Source: Sporosarcina sp. PTS2304
Lineage (GTDB): Bacteria > Bacillota > Bacilli > Bacillales_A > Planococcaceae
Length of the DNA: 64,000 bases
Reading direction: 5' to 3'
NCBI RefSeq assembly: GCF_003351785.1
Contig: NZ_CP031230.1
Coordinates: 806,001-870,000 of the forward strand
Positions 54,760 through 64,000 of the stretch are shown one piece after another (position 1 is the first letter of the stretch; every line of letters starts with the position of its first letter). The notes under the pieces were generated by a model. It saw only the letters and a program-made list of their open reading frames with translations, was not told the DNA's origin and made no database searches. The position numbers and the translations under genes are program-made.

Positions 54760-55560
54760 ATGAAAAAAACCTTGCAAATTTGGCTAAGCATTATTTTCGT
54801 TTTATTCATCTTCCCAGTTGTCCTGCAGTTTCTACCGAAGCAATCGACTCATCCATCCCCTTTCTCTTTAAAAGAACCAAGCATGATTGTGTATGCATCC
54901 AATGTGTTAGAAGAGGATATAAAACCTAAAGCAGAGGGACGTGTATTAATTTATTCTACCCACTCTCATGAAGCTTATGAACCCATCACGAAAGCGGTGC
55001 ATGGTAAAGTCGCTGCTTCCCATCATTCAGAAAATATTTTGAAAGTCGGGGCTAAACTGAAAGATCATTTACTTGTCCAAGGAATTACAGCAGAACAATT
55101 AGAGTTGGATATCGTCAAAATTATGCAACAAAAGAAAATACCGTACCATCGATCGTATGGCGCAATACGTCCATATGTAGAAGAAAAGGTACGTAATGAA
55201 CGATATGATTTAGTCATTGATTTGCATAGAGATTCATTAGGGCCAGCGAAAACAACGATTACACACGGCGGTCAACGCTATGCTAAGGTTGCATTCGTTA
55301 TCGGCAGAGAGCACCCGTATTACGACAAAAATTTAACGAAAGCAAAACAATTGAAGAACGAACTGGAAAAAAGAGTTCCCGGCATTACACGCGAAATTAT
55401 TATTAAAGGTGGTCGCGGGGTAGACGGAAAGTACAATCAGGATTTGGATACGAGTATGATTTTACTGGAACTTGGCGGTGTCGGAAATACAGAAGTGGAA
55501 CTGAATCACTCACTTTCGGTCCTTGGCGAATCTATTTCTTCGCTACTGCTCGTGCAATAA
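54760..55560 (+). CDS. spoIIP: stage II sporulation protein P, short form
   Basis: A septal peptidoglycan hydrolase that works with SpoIID and SpoIIM in engulfment. One N-terminal transmembrane helix (about 5-25) is followed after a short linker by the amidase domain with YSTHSHEAYEP near residue 67, VIDLHRDSLG near 150, and ILLELGGVGNTEVELN near 237. It has 266 residues, against about 400 for B. subtilis SpoIIP; the region between membrane anchor and catalytic core is what is reduced. GGAGGG fits the ATG at 54760. Confidence 0.9.
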   Translation: MKKTLQIWLSIIFVLFIFPVVLQFLPKQSTHPSPFSLKEPSMIVYASNVLEEDIKPKAEGRVLIYSTHSHEAYEPITKAVHGKVAASHHSENILKVGAKLKDHLLVQGITAEQLELDIVKIMQQKKIPYHRSYGAIRPYVEEKVRNERYDLVIDLHRDSLGPAKTTITHGGQRYAKVAFVIGREHPYYDKNLTKAKQLKNELEKRVPGITREIIIKGGRGVDGKYNQDLDTSMILLELGGVGNTEVELNHSLSVLGESISSLLLVQ

Positions 55561-55571
55561 CCGCTCAGATA

Positions 55572-55600
55572 TTGAAGTCTGTACAGTTCACTGCTATAAT
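55572..55600 (+). promoter_or_regulatory. sigma-A promoter of lepA
   Basis: TTGAAG at 55572-55577 and a perfect TATAAT at 55595-55600 with a 17-nt spacer, 43 nt before the lepA start. Confidence 0.75.
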
Positions 55601-55643
55601 TCAAGTAGCTTAAATAGGTACGTATGTGTAGGAGTGAACATGG

Positions 55644-57467
55644 ATGAATCAAGAGCAAAGAACAGCAAGACAGAAAAATATCCGAAACTTTTCGATTATC
55701 GCCCATATCGATCACGGGAAATCGACGTTGGCGGATCGTATTTTGGAACAAACTGAAACTGTAAGTAAACGTAATTTGAAATCACAAACATTGGACTCAA
55801 TGGACTTGGAGCGCGAACGTGGCATTACGATTAAATTGAATGCCGTTCAGTTAACATACCATGCGAAAAATGGTGAAGAATATACGTTTCACTTAATCGA
55901 TACACCAGGACACGTCGATTTTACGTATGAAGTGTCACGAAGTTTAGCTGCTTGTGAAGGAGCGATTCTCGTAGTAGACGCTGCACAAGGAATCGAAGCC
56001 CAAACATTAGCTAACGTTTATTTAGCATTGGATAATGATTTGGAAATTTTGCCGGTCATTAACAAAATTGACTTGCCGGCTGCAGATCCTGATAAAGTAA
56101 AACAAGAAATTGAAGACGTGATCGGCCTAGACGCTTCCGAAGCAGTGCTTGCTTCTGCAAAAGCGGGCATTGGAATCGAAGAAATTTTAGAACAAATTGT
56201 TGAAAAGGTACCTGCACCTGAAGGCGATCCGGATGCACCGTTAAAAGCATTAATATTTGATTCACACTATGATCAATATAAAGGTGTAATAGTAAATATT
56301 CGTATTGTGGAAGGTAAAGTTAAGCCTGGAGATAAAATCCGTATGATGGCAACAGGCAAAGAATTTGAAGTACTGGAGACGGGTGTCTTTACTCCAATCA
56401 TTTCACCACGTGAAGAATTGACGGTAGGAGACGTTGGATTCTTATCTGCTTCTATTAAAAATGTAGGGGATACACGTGTAGGGGATACTATTACACTTGT
56501 AAATGATCCAGCTGCAGAAGCGTTGCCGGGTTATCGCCGGATGAATCCGATGGTGTTCTGCGGATTGTATCCAATTGATACGTCAAAATACAATGATTTA
56601 CGTGAAGCACTTGAGAAGCTGGAGTTGAATGACTCTGCTTTAGAGTACGAAGCGGAAACATCACAAGCTCTCGGATTTGGTTACCGCTGTGGTTTCCTCG
56701 GCCTATTGCATATGGAAATCATCCAAGAGCGAATCGAACGTGAATTTAAAATTGATTTGATCACTACAGCACCAAGTGTTATTTATAAAGTGAATTTAAC
56801 AGACGGCTCATCGATGAATGTTGATAATCCTTCTATGATGCCTACTGCTCAAAAAGTTGATTATGTAGAGGAGCCTTACGTCAAAGCTTCCATCATGGTG
56901 CCAAATGATTATGTTGGTGCGGTAATGGAGCTATGTCAACATAAGCGCGGCGATTTCAAAACGATGGACTACATGGACAGTACACGTGTCAACGTCATTT
57001 ATGAATTACCGTTAGCTGAAATTGTCTATGACTTTTTCGATCAATTAAAATCAAGTACAAAAGGATATGCTTCTCTTGACTACGAGTTAATCGGCTATAA
57101 ACGTTCGAAATTAGTCAAAATGGATATTTTATTAAATGGTGAAACGGTCGATGCGCTTAGCTTCATTGTTCATAGCGACTTCAGCTATGAGCGTGGGAAA
57201 GCAATTGTAGAGAAGTTAAAATCGCTAATTCCGAGACAACAATTCGAAGTGCCTGTTCAAGCAGCTATTGGACAAAAGATTGTAGCTCGCTCTACGATTA
57301 AGTCGATGGGGAAGAACGTCTTAGCGAAATGTTACGGTGGAGATATTTCTCGTAAACGTAAATTACTCGAAAAGCAAAAAGAAGGTAAGAAAAAGATGAA
57401 GCAAGTCGGTTCGGTAGAAGTGCCACAAGAGGCATTCATGGCTGTTTTGAAGATGGATGAAGATTAA
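55644..57467 (+). CDS. lepA: elongation factor 4 (LepA)
   Basis: A translational GTPase of 607 residues, linked to ribosome back-translocation and 30S biogenesis. G1 is AHIDHGKST near residue 19, G2 RGITIK near 52, G3 DTPGHVDF near 83, and G4 NKID near 138. LepA-specific C-terminal [20 protein letters not shown] is near 550. The ribosome site GGAGTG lies before the ATG at 55644. In B. subtilis yqxA precedes it; that gene is absent here. Confidence 0.96.
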   Translation: MNQEQRTARQKNIRNFSIIAHIDHGKSTLADRILEQTETVSKRNLKSQTLDSMDLERERGITIKLNAVQLTYHAKNGEEYTFHLIDTPGHVDFTYEVSRSLAACEGAILVVDAAQGIEAQTLANVYLALDNDLEILPVINKIDLPAADPDKVKQEIEDVIGLDASEAVLASAKAGIGIEEILEQIVEKVPAPEGDPDAPLKALIFDSHYDQYKGVIVNIRIVEGKVKPGDKIRMMATGKEFEVLETGVFTPIISPREELTVGDVGFLSASIKNVGDTRVGDTITLVNDPAAEALPGYRRMNPMVFCGLYPIDTSKYNDLREALEKLELNDSALEYEAETSQALGFGYRCGFLGLLHMEIIQERIEREFKIDLITTAPSVIYKVNLTDGSSMNVDNPSMMPTAQKVDYVEEPYVKASIMVPNDYVGAVMELCQHKRGDFKTMDYMDSTRVNVIYELPLAEIVYDFFDQLKSSTKGYASLDYELIGYKRSKLVKMDILLNGETVDALSFIVHSDFSYERGKAIVEKLKSLIPRQQFEVPVQAAIGQKIVARSTIKSMGKNVLAKCYGGDISRKRKLLEKQKEGKKKMKQVGSVEVPQEAFMAVLKMDED

Positions 57468-57474
57468 TAAGCGG

Positions 57475-57502
57475 AAAAAGAGGGCACATGCGCCCTCTTT
57501 TT
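57475..57502 (+). terminator. rho-independent terminator of lepA
   Basis: AAAAAGAGGGC at 57475-57485 pairs with GCCCTCTTTTT at 57492-57502, ending in T. Confidence 0.85.
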
Positions 57503-57537
57503 GCCGTTTACATACTTAAGTAAAAGGAAGTGACAGC

Positions 57538-58671
57538 ATGCGGGGAGTGTATATCCATATACCGTTTTGCCAGCAAATTTGTCATTACTGTGATTTCAAT
57601 AAAGTGTTTTTGAAAAATCAACCGGTCGATCAATACATTGAATCCATCGGGAAAGAATTTCAATTTATGCAAGAAGCAGGCCACTCATTCGAAGAAGTGG
57701 AAACTGTTTTTCTGGGCGGCGGTACACCGACTGCGTTAGATATAGCGCAATTGGATCGTTTATTGACGATTATCGCGCAGTATATTGACGTGCCGACATT
57801 GCGTGAGTTTACTACAGAAGCCAATCCTGACGATTTATCAGAAGGTCAATTGACGGTATTAAAAGAAAAAGGCGTCAACCGGCTTTCCATCGGAGTGCAG
57901 TCATTTAATGACCGGTTATTGCATCAAATCGGCAGAACCCATTCAAACGATGATGTGGAGCGCGTCATCTCTACTGCACGAGCCGTCGGATTTGAAAATA
58001 TTAGTATAGATTTAATGTACGCCCTGCCGACACAAACTGTGAAAGAATGGGAAGAAACTATTGATCGTGCACTCGCACTAAATCTGCCGCATTACTCCGC
58101 GTATTCATTAATCGTGGAACCGAAAACCGTTTTCTATAATCGAATGGCAAAAGGGAAACTGCCACTGCCTGGTGTAGATGTAGAAGCAGAAATGTTCGCT
58201 ATGGTGATTGACCGCATGAATGCGGCGAATCGCATACAATATGAAATTAGTAATTTCGCAATGCCGGACTATCCTTCATTTCATAATTTGATTTATTGGG
58301 AGAACGCACAGTATGCAGGAATTGGTGCAGGTGCGCATGGATATCTAGGAACACAACGTTACGCAAATGTTGGACCGCTTAGACATTATATTGATCAGTT
58401 AGAGAGCGGTCGGTTACCGATAAAAGAAACACATACCGTGACACGTGCTGAATCAATGGAAGAAGAAATGTTTTTAGGCTTGCGTAAACTGGAAGGGGTT
58501 TCCATTGAAACGTTTAAACAAAAATTTGCATCACCAGTAGAAGATATTTTCGGAAAACCTATTGAAAACTTGCAACAGCAAGGTCTGCTGGAAGTAACAG
58601 ATGACCATCTCCGTCTAACTCGAAAAGGCGTTTTTCAAGGAAATTATGTTTTTGAACAATTTTTATTATAA
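57538..58671 (+). CDS. hemW: radical SAM family heme chaperone HemW
   Basis: Formerly called HemN-like; it binds and transfers heme and is not a coproporphyrinogen dehydrogenase. The 377-residue radical SAM protein has the cluster motif CQQICHYCDF near residue 11 (CxxxCxxC) and VFLGGGTPTAL near 58. SAM-binding segments such as RLSIGVQSFND follow near 118, with a C-terminal HemN_C domain. It lacks the extra N-terminal residues typical of true HemN. Confidence 0.93.
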   Translation: MRGVYIHIPFCQQICHYCDFNKVFLKNQPVDQYIESIGKEFQFMQEAGHSFEEVETVFLGGGTPTALDIAQLDRLLTIIAQYIDVPTLREFTTEANPDDLSEGQLTVLKEKGVNRLSIGVQSFNDRLLHQIGRTHSNDDVERVISTARAVGFENISIDLMYALPTQTVKEWEETIDRALALNLPHYSAYSLIVEPKTVFYNRMAKGKLPLPGVDVEAEMFAMVIDRMNAANRIQYEISNFAMPDYPSFHNLIYWENAQYAGIGAGAHGYLGTQRYANVGPLRHYIDQLESGRLPIKETHTVTRAESMEEEMFLGLRKLEGVSIETFKQKFASPVEDIFGKPIENLQQQGLLEVTDDHLRLTRKGVFQGNYVFEQFLL

Positions 58672-58687
58672 CTTTGAGTTCGAATCG

Positions 58688-58716
58688 TTGACAGCTAAAA
58701 CAGAATTTGATAAATT
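58688..58716 (+). promoter_or_regulatory. sigma-A promoter of the hrcA operon
   Basis: A perfect TTGACA at 58688-58693 and TAAATT at 58711-58716 with a 17-nt spacer, placed directly before the CIRCE operator. Confidence 0.8.
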
Positions 58717-58726
58717 ATGAGTAGTA

Positions 58727-58753
58727 TTAGCACTCGCGGTTAATGAGTGCTAA
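58727..58753 (+). promoter_or_regulatory. CIRCE operator (HrcA binding site)
   Basis: A perfect TTAGCACTC-N9-GAGTGCTAA inverted repeat lies between promoter and hrcA. It is the classical HrcA site for heat-shock repression of hrcA-grpE-dnaK. Confidence 0.98.
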
Positions 58754-58767
58754 CAGGAGTGATGATC

Positions 58768-59823
58768 ATGTTGACAAACAGACAATTGCTCATACTACAA
58801 TTGACAGTGAAAGATTTTGTCGAGTCTGCACAACCTGTAGGTTCCAGACAGCTGTCAAAGAAGCCGGAAGCGCCATTTAGTTCGGCTACGATTCGGAATG
58901 ACATGGCGGATCTGGAAGATATGGGTTATTTAGAAAAGACTCACACATCATCTGGAAGAGTACCTTCTGAAAAAGGCTATCGGTTTTTCGTGGATCATTT
59001 ATTGCAACCACAAGCGTTAGCTCTTGAAGACAGTATGCAACTGCGTACACTGTTTCAGGAAAAGGTAGGGGAGTCGGAAGAGCTAATACGTAAATCTGCA
59101 ACGATTTTATCGGAGTTGACGAATTACACATCGATTCTGCTCGGACCTGACACATCTACGCATGCCGTCAAAAAATTTTCCATTGTACCTTTAGATCAAC
59201 AGCGAGCAGTCGCGATTATCGTAACAGATAATGGTCATGTGGAAAATAGAATATTCGATGTTCCACCAGGTTTCACTGCTTCGGAAATCGAGAAGACGGT
59301 CAATATTTTAAACGAACGCCTAATAGGCACCTCGCTCGTCCAGTTGCAGCAAAAGTTATTACAAGAAGCAAAGCATGTGTTTGAGCAACATATTCATCAA
59401 GCTGAACAGCTATTCAGTTCACTGCAGCAAGCAATCGCTGTAGAACCTGAAGAACGCCTATACTTCGGCGGAAAGTTGAATATGTGGAAACAACCTGAAT
59501 TTCATGATTTCCAAAAAATGAAGTCATTCTTTGAATTGATTGAAAAAGGCAATCCTGCGATGGATCTTTTTCAGAAAAACGGACAAGGTATCCAAGTCCG
59601 AATCGGTTCTGAGAACAAAGTAATTAATATGGAAGATTATAGTGTGATTACTTCCTCGTACTCTGCAGGAGGGAATATGGAAGGTTCCATTGCAATTATT
59701 GGTCCGAAACGGATGGATTATGCTAGGGTAATTACGTTGCTTGACATTTTAAGCAATGATTTATCCACAGCACTCAGTCGAATGACGATCGGACAAGATA
59801 CAGACAGGAGGCAAGACACGTGA
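58768..59823 (+). CDS. hrcA: heat-inducible transcription repressor HrcA
   Basis: Binds CIRCE and represses class I heat-shock genes; its activity depends on GroE. The 351-residue protein has an N-terminal winged helix (PFSSATIRNDMADLEDMGYL near residue 35) and a GAF-like dimerisation core. AGGAG at 58755-58759 fits the ATG at 58768; the GTG at 58747 lies in the CIRCE arm and is rejected. The stop overlaps grpE. Confidence 0.96.
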   Translation: MLTNRQLLILQLTVKDFVESAQPVGSRQLSKKPEAPFSSATIRNDMADLEDMGYLEKTHTSSGRVPSEKGYRFFVDHLLQPQALALEDSMQLRTLFQEKVGESEELIRKSATILSELTNYTSILLGPDTSTHAVKKFSIVPLDQQRAVAIIVTDNGHVENRIFDVPPGFTASEIEKTVNILNERLIGTSLVQLQQKLLQEAKHVFEQHIHQAEQLFSSLQQAIAVEPEERLYFGGKLNMWKQPEFHDFQKMKSFFELIEKGNPAMDLFQKNGQGIQVRIGSENKVINMEDYSVITSSYSAGGNMEGSIAIIGPKRMDYARVITLLDILSNDLSTALSRMTIGQDTDRRQDT

Positions 59824-60395
59824 ACGAAAAAGAAGAGTGTAACGAACAAGAACTTGAGGTAAACGAAAATACTTCAGAAGATGAAGTGACTGATACGACT
59901 GAACAGCCGGAAGAGGTTGAAGAAGTCACTGTAGAAGATGAACAAGCAAAAAAAATAGATGAACTAACGAAAGCTCTTGAAGAGGAAGAGGGCAAGAGAC
60001 TTCGTGTCTTGGCTGATATGGAAAATGTTAAGCGAAGAGCTTCTCTCGATTACCAAGCATTGCAAACATATCGTGCGCAAAACGTAATGGTGAATATTTT
60101 ACCGGTCCTTGATAACTTCGAACGTGCTCTTGCTGTAGAGGCAAAAGAAGCCGAGACGAAATCTATGCTAACGGGTATGGATATGGTGTATCGTTCATTA
60201 ATAGAGGCTTTGAAATCAGAAGGTCTAGAAGAAATTCCAGCACTCGATCAAGAATTCGATCCGAACTTCCATCAAGCAGTAATGACTGATCATGATGAAG
60301 AAAAAGAGTCAGGTATTGTGTTAGAAGAACTGCAAAAAGGGTATAAACTGAAAGATCGTGTACTACGGCCATCGATGGTCAAAGTAAACGAATAA
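59820..60395 (+). CDS. grpE: nucleotide exchange factor GrpE
   Basis: Releases ADP from DnaK. The 191-residue protein has an acidic disordered N-terminus (about 1-40), a long coiled coil (to about 105, including RVLADMENVKRRASLDYQ), and a C-terminal beta domain (LRPSMVKV at the end). The start is a GTG after AGGAGG and overlaps the hrcA stop by 4 nt. Confidence 0.95.
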   Translation: MNEKEECNEQELEVNENTSEDEVTDTTEQPEEVEEVTVEDEQAKKIDELTKALEEEEGKRLRVLADMENVKRRASLDYQALQTYRAQNVMVNILPVLDNFERALAVEAKEAETKSMLTGMDMVYRSLIEALKSEGLEEIPALDQEFDPNFHQAVMTDHDEEKESGIVLEELQKGYKLKDRVLRPSMVKVNE

Positions 60396-60415
60396 CTAAC
60401 GAATAACTAATCTAA

Positions 60416-62272
<1,857 letters not shown>

Positions 62273-62296
62273 TTGAATTGAAATAGCTATTGACGG

Positions 62297-62331
62297 AAAA
62301 GTCAAAGTCCGAATTCCGGCTTTGACTTTTT
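62297..62331 (+). terminator. terminator between dnaK and dnaJ
   Basis: AAAAGTCAAAG near 62297 pairs with CTTTGACTTTT near 62320, with an additional CCG/CGG extension, followed by T. It could reduce dnaJ expression relative to dnaK. Confidence 0.85.
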
Positions 62332-62407
62332 CGTTCGTTAACATAACAAAAGTCTGTTGAACATGGTACAATGAACGACAGGTAAAATGCGATGAGGGGT
62401 GCAGTAA

Positions 62408-63529
62408 ATGAGTAAAAGAGATTATTATGATGTGCTAGGAGTTTCTAAATCCGCTACAAAGGAAGAAATTCGTAAAGCGTATCGAAAATTATCAAAACAG
62501 TATCATCCAGACTTGAACAAAGCGGAAGACGCTGAAGTGAAGTTTAAAGAAGTGACAGAAGCTTTTGAAGTGTTAAGTGATGAAAATAAACGTGCAGAAT
62601 ATGACCAATACGGTCATGCAGGTCCTTCACAAGGGTTCGGCGGATTTGGCGGCGGTGGTGGAGAAGGTTTCGGTTTTGAAGATATTTTCAGTACGTTCTT
62701 TGGCGGCAGCGGTAGAAGAAGAGATCCGAATGCCCCTCAAAAAGGAAACGACCTTCAATATACGATGACTGTAGACTTCATGGATGCCATTTTCGGGAAA
62801 GAAACTGAAATTGAAATTCCGCGTGAAGAAGAGTGTACAACATGTGATGGAACAGGTGCGAAAAAAGGTACGAGTGTCAAAACATGTACGACATGTAATG
62901 GAGCAGGTGAAGTTTCAGTCACGCAAAATACGCCGTTCGGTCAAGTAGTGAACCGCAGAACATGTTCAACTTGTCAAGGAACAGGTAAAATTATTCCTGA
63001 AAAATGTCCGACCTGTCATGGGAAAGGCCGCGTAACGAAAAATAAAGTGATTAAAGTAAGTATTCCTGCTGGAGTAGATCAAGGTCAACGTTTGCGAGTA
63101 GGTGGCCAAGGGGAAGCTGGTATTAATGGTGGACCTCCAGGAGATCTATACATTGTCTTTAATGTCCGTCCACATAATCGATTTATTCGTGAAGAAGACG
63201 ACATTATTTTGGAGCTTACCTTAACATTCCCGCAAGCCGCACTTGGAGATGAATTAGAAGTTCCGACTGTACATGGCAAAGTGAAGCTGAAAATCCCGGC
63301 AGGTACACAGAACGGTACTAATTTCCGTCTGCGCGGAAAAGGAGTTCCTAACGTTCATGGTCATGGCGTAGGTGATCAGCACGTAATTGTGCGAGTGGCG
63401 ACACCAAAGAAAATGACAGAAAAACAAAAAGAGTTATTGCGTGAATTCGCTTCAATTGAAGGTGAATCACCGGATGAGTATTCAAGCTCGTTCTTCGATA
63501 AAATCAAACGCACATTTAAAGGCGAATGA
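62408..63529 (+). CDS. dnaJ: chaperone DnaJ (Hsp40)
   Basis: Co-chaperone stimulating DnaK ATPase. The 373-residue protein has the J domain with HPD near residue 33, a Gly/Phe-rich linker (about 75-105), and four CxxCxGxG zinc motifs ([32 protein letters not shown] at about 145-208). The C-terminal client-binding domains end the protein. A TACAAT -10 lies at 62367-62372 without a clear -35, so dnaJ may have its own weak promoter. Confidence 0.97.
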   Translation: MSKRDYYDVLGVSKSATKEEIRKAYRKLSKQYHPDLNKAEDAEVKFKEVTEAFEVLSDENKRAEYDQYGHAGPSQGFGGFGGGGGEGFGFEDIFSTFFGGSGRRRDPNAPQKGNDLQYTMTVDFMDAIFGKETEIEIPREEECTTCDGTGAKKGTSVKTCTTCNGAGEVSVTQNTPFGQVVNRRTCSTCQGTGKIIPEKCPTCHGKGRVTKNKVIKVSIPAGVDQGQRLRVGGQGEAGINGGPPGDLYIVFNVRPHNRFIREEDDIILELTLTFPQAALGDELEVPTVHGKVKLKIPAGTQNGTNFRLRGKGVPNVHGHGVGDQHVIVRVATPKKMTEKQKELLREFASIEGESPDEYSSSFFDKIKRTFKGE

Positions 63530-63544
63530 AGGGATTGAACAACT

Positions 63545-64000
63545 GTGAAATGGTCTGAAGTTTCCGTCCACACGACACATGAAGCGACTGAAGCAGTAGC
63601 AAATATATTGCATGAGGCAGGAGCGAGCGGAGTCGTTATTGAAGATTCCGAAGAGCCAGATAAAGAGCGGGTTAATGTGTACGGTGAGCTCTATGCCTTG
63701 GATAAAGACGACTTTCCAAGTGAAGGGGTCATTATTAAAGCGTATTTGCCGGTAAATAGTTTCATTAACGAAACTGTACAAGAGCTAGAACTCGAAATTG
63801 AAGGATTACGGGAATTTTCTTTGGATCCGGGCCGCTTTACAATCGGTATCACAGAAGTCGATGAGCAGGACTGGGAAAATTCGTGGAAACAATATTACCA
63901 TCCGGTGAAAATCTCTAAACGCTTTACAATCGTCCCTACGTGGGAAGACTATACACCTGTCGAAACAGATGAGTTACTCATTGAATTGGATCCAGGCATG
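63545..64000 (+). CDS. prmA: ribosomal protein L11 methyltransferase PrmA (partial, cut by window end)
   Basis: The first 152 codons are present, starting from the GTG at 63545 with GAAGGGA upstream, 15 nt after dnaJ. The N-terminus MKWSEVSVHTTHEA, then HEAGASGVVIED, WKQYYHPVKISKRF and TIVPTWEDYTP match PrmA, which trimethylates L11. The window ends at the start of the SAM-binding domain (ELDPGM). Position after dnaJ is conserved. Confidence 0.93.
   Translation, partial: MKWSEVSVHTTHEATEAVANILHEAGASGVVIEDSEEPDKERVNVYGELYALDKDDFPSEGVIIKAYLPVNSFINETVQELELEIEGLREFSLDPGRFTIGITEVDEQDWENSWKQYYHPVKISKRFTIVPTWEDYTPVETDELLIELDPGM

Overview
The window looks like a chromosomal segment of a low-to-mid GC, endospore-forming Bacillota. 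Gene content and order closely follow Bacillus subtilis (gpsB-rnpB-ypsC; rarA-cymR-iscS-mnmA-TPR-recD2-alaS; ireB-ruvX-yrzB-mltG-yrrM-udk-greA; yqeG-yqeH-aroE-yhbY-nadD-yqeK-rsfS-yqeM; comEA-EB-EC-yqzM-holA-rpsT-gpr-spoIIP-lepA-hemW-hrcA-grpE-dnaK-dnaJ-prmA). Several genes found at these places in B. subtilis are missing, and the protein sequences diverge. A member of the Planococcaceae (for example Sporosarcina) is my best guess; this is inference from protein resemblance, not a search.

Layout. 1-4.6 kb: cell division (gpsB), RNase P RNA with clear promoter and terminator, an RNA methyltransferase, a DinG-type helicase and a CheX-like protein. 4.7-7.1 kb: two tandem arrays of long hairpin repeats (six units of 219 bp, then four of about 236 bp) with no convincing gene. 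7.2-15.4 kb: double dynamin DynA, a rhodanese, a phosphoesterase, an RNase H-like protein, a zinc-finger protein, a cold-shock protein, LrgA/LrgB and a pseudouridine synthase. 15.9-19.7 kb: NAD synthesis (niaR and nifS divergent from nadC-nadA, without nadB). 19.7-23.5 kb: a T-box controlled proB-proA-aminotransferase operon. 24.4-40.6 kb: tRNA modification, sulfur metabolism, DNA repair, alaS with its own T-box, peptidoglycan and nucleotide genes. 40.7-41.2 kb: a third array of 120-bp hairpin units between convergent genes. 41.3-50.7 kb: sigK (uninterrupted), the yqeG-yqeM ribosome-assembly and NAD cluster, and the comE DNA-uptake operon. 50.7-52.1 kb: two small genes and an inverted copy of the composite repeat found at 5.8-6.4 kb. 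52.2-64 kb: holA, rpsT, sporulation genes gpr and spoIIP, lepA, hemW, the CIRCE-controlled hrcA-grpE-dnaK operon, dnaJ, and a truncated prmA.

Regulation visible in the sequence includes two T-box leaders, a perfect CIRCE operator, several consensus sigma-A promoters, a candidate NiaR operator and candidate sporulation promoters.

The least explained material is the repeat family. Two classes of unit share a core and a central insertion site but have different, internally complementary arms. The same two classes plus their linker recur 45 kb away in opposite orientation. A 67-bp insert is shared by one member of each class. No obviously novel multi-gene defence or mobile system was found.
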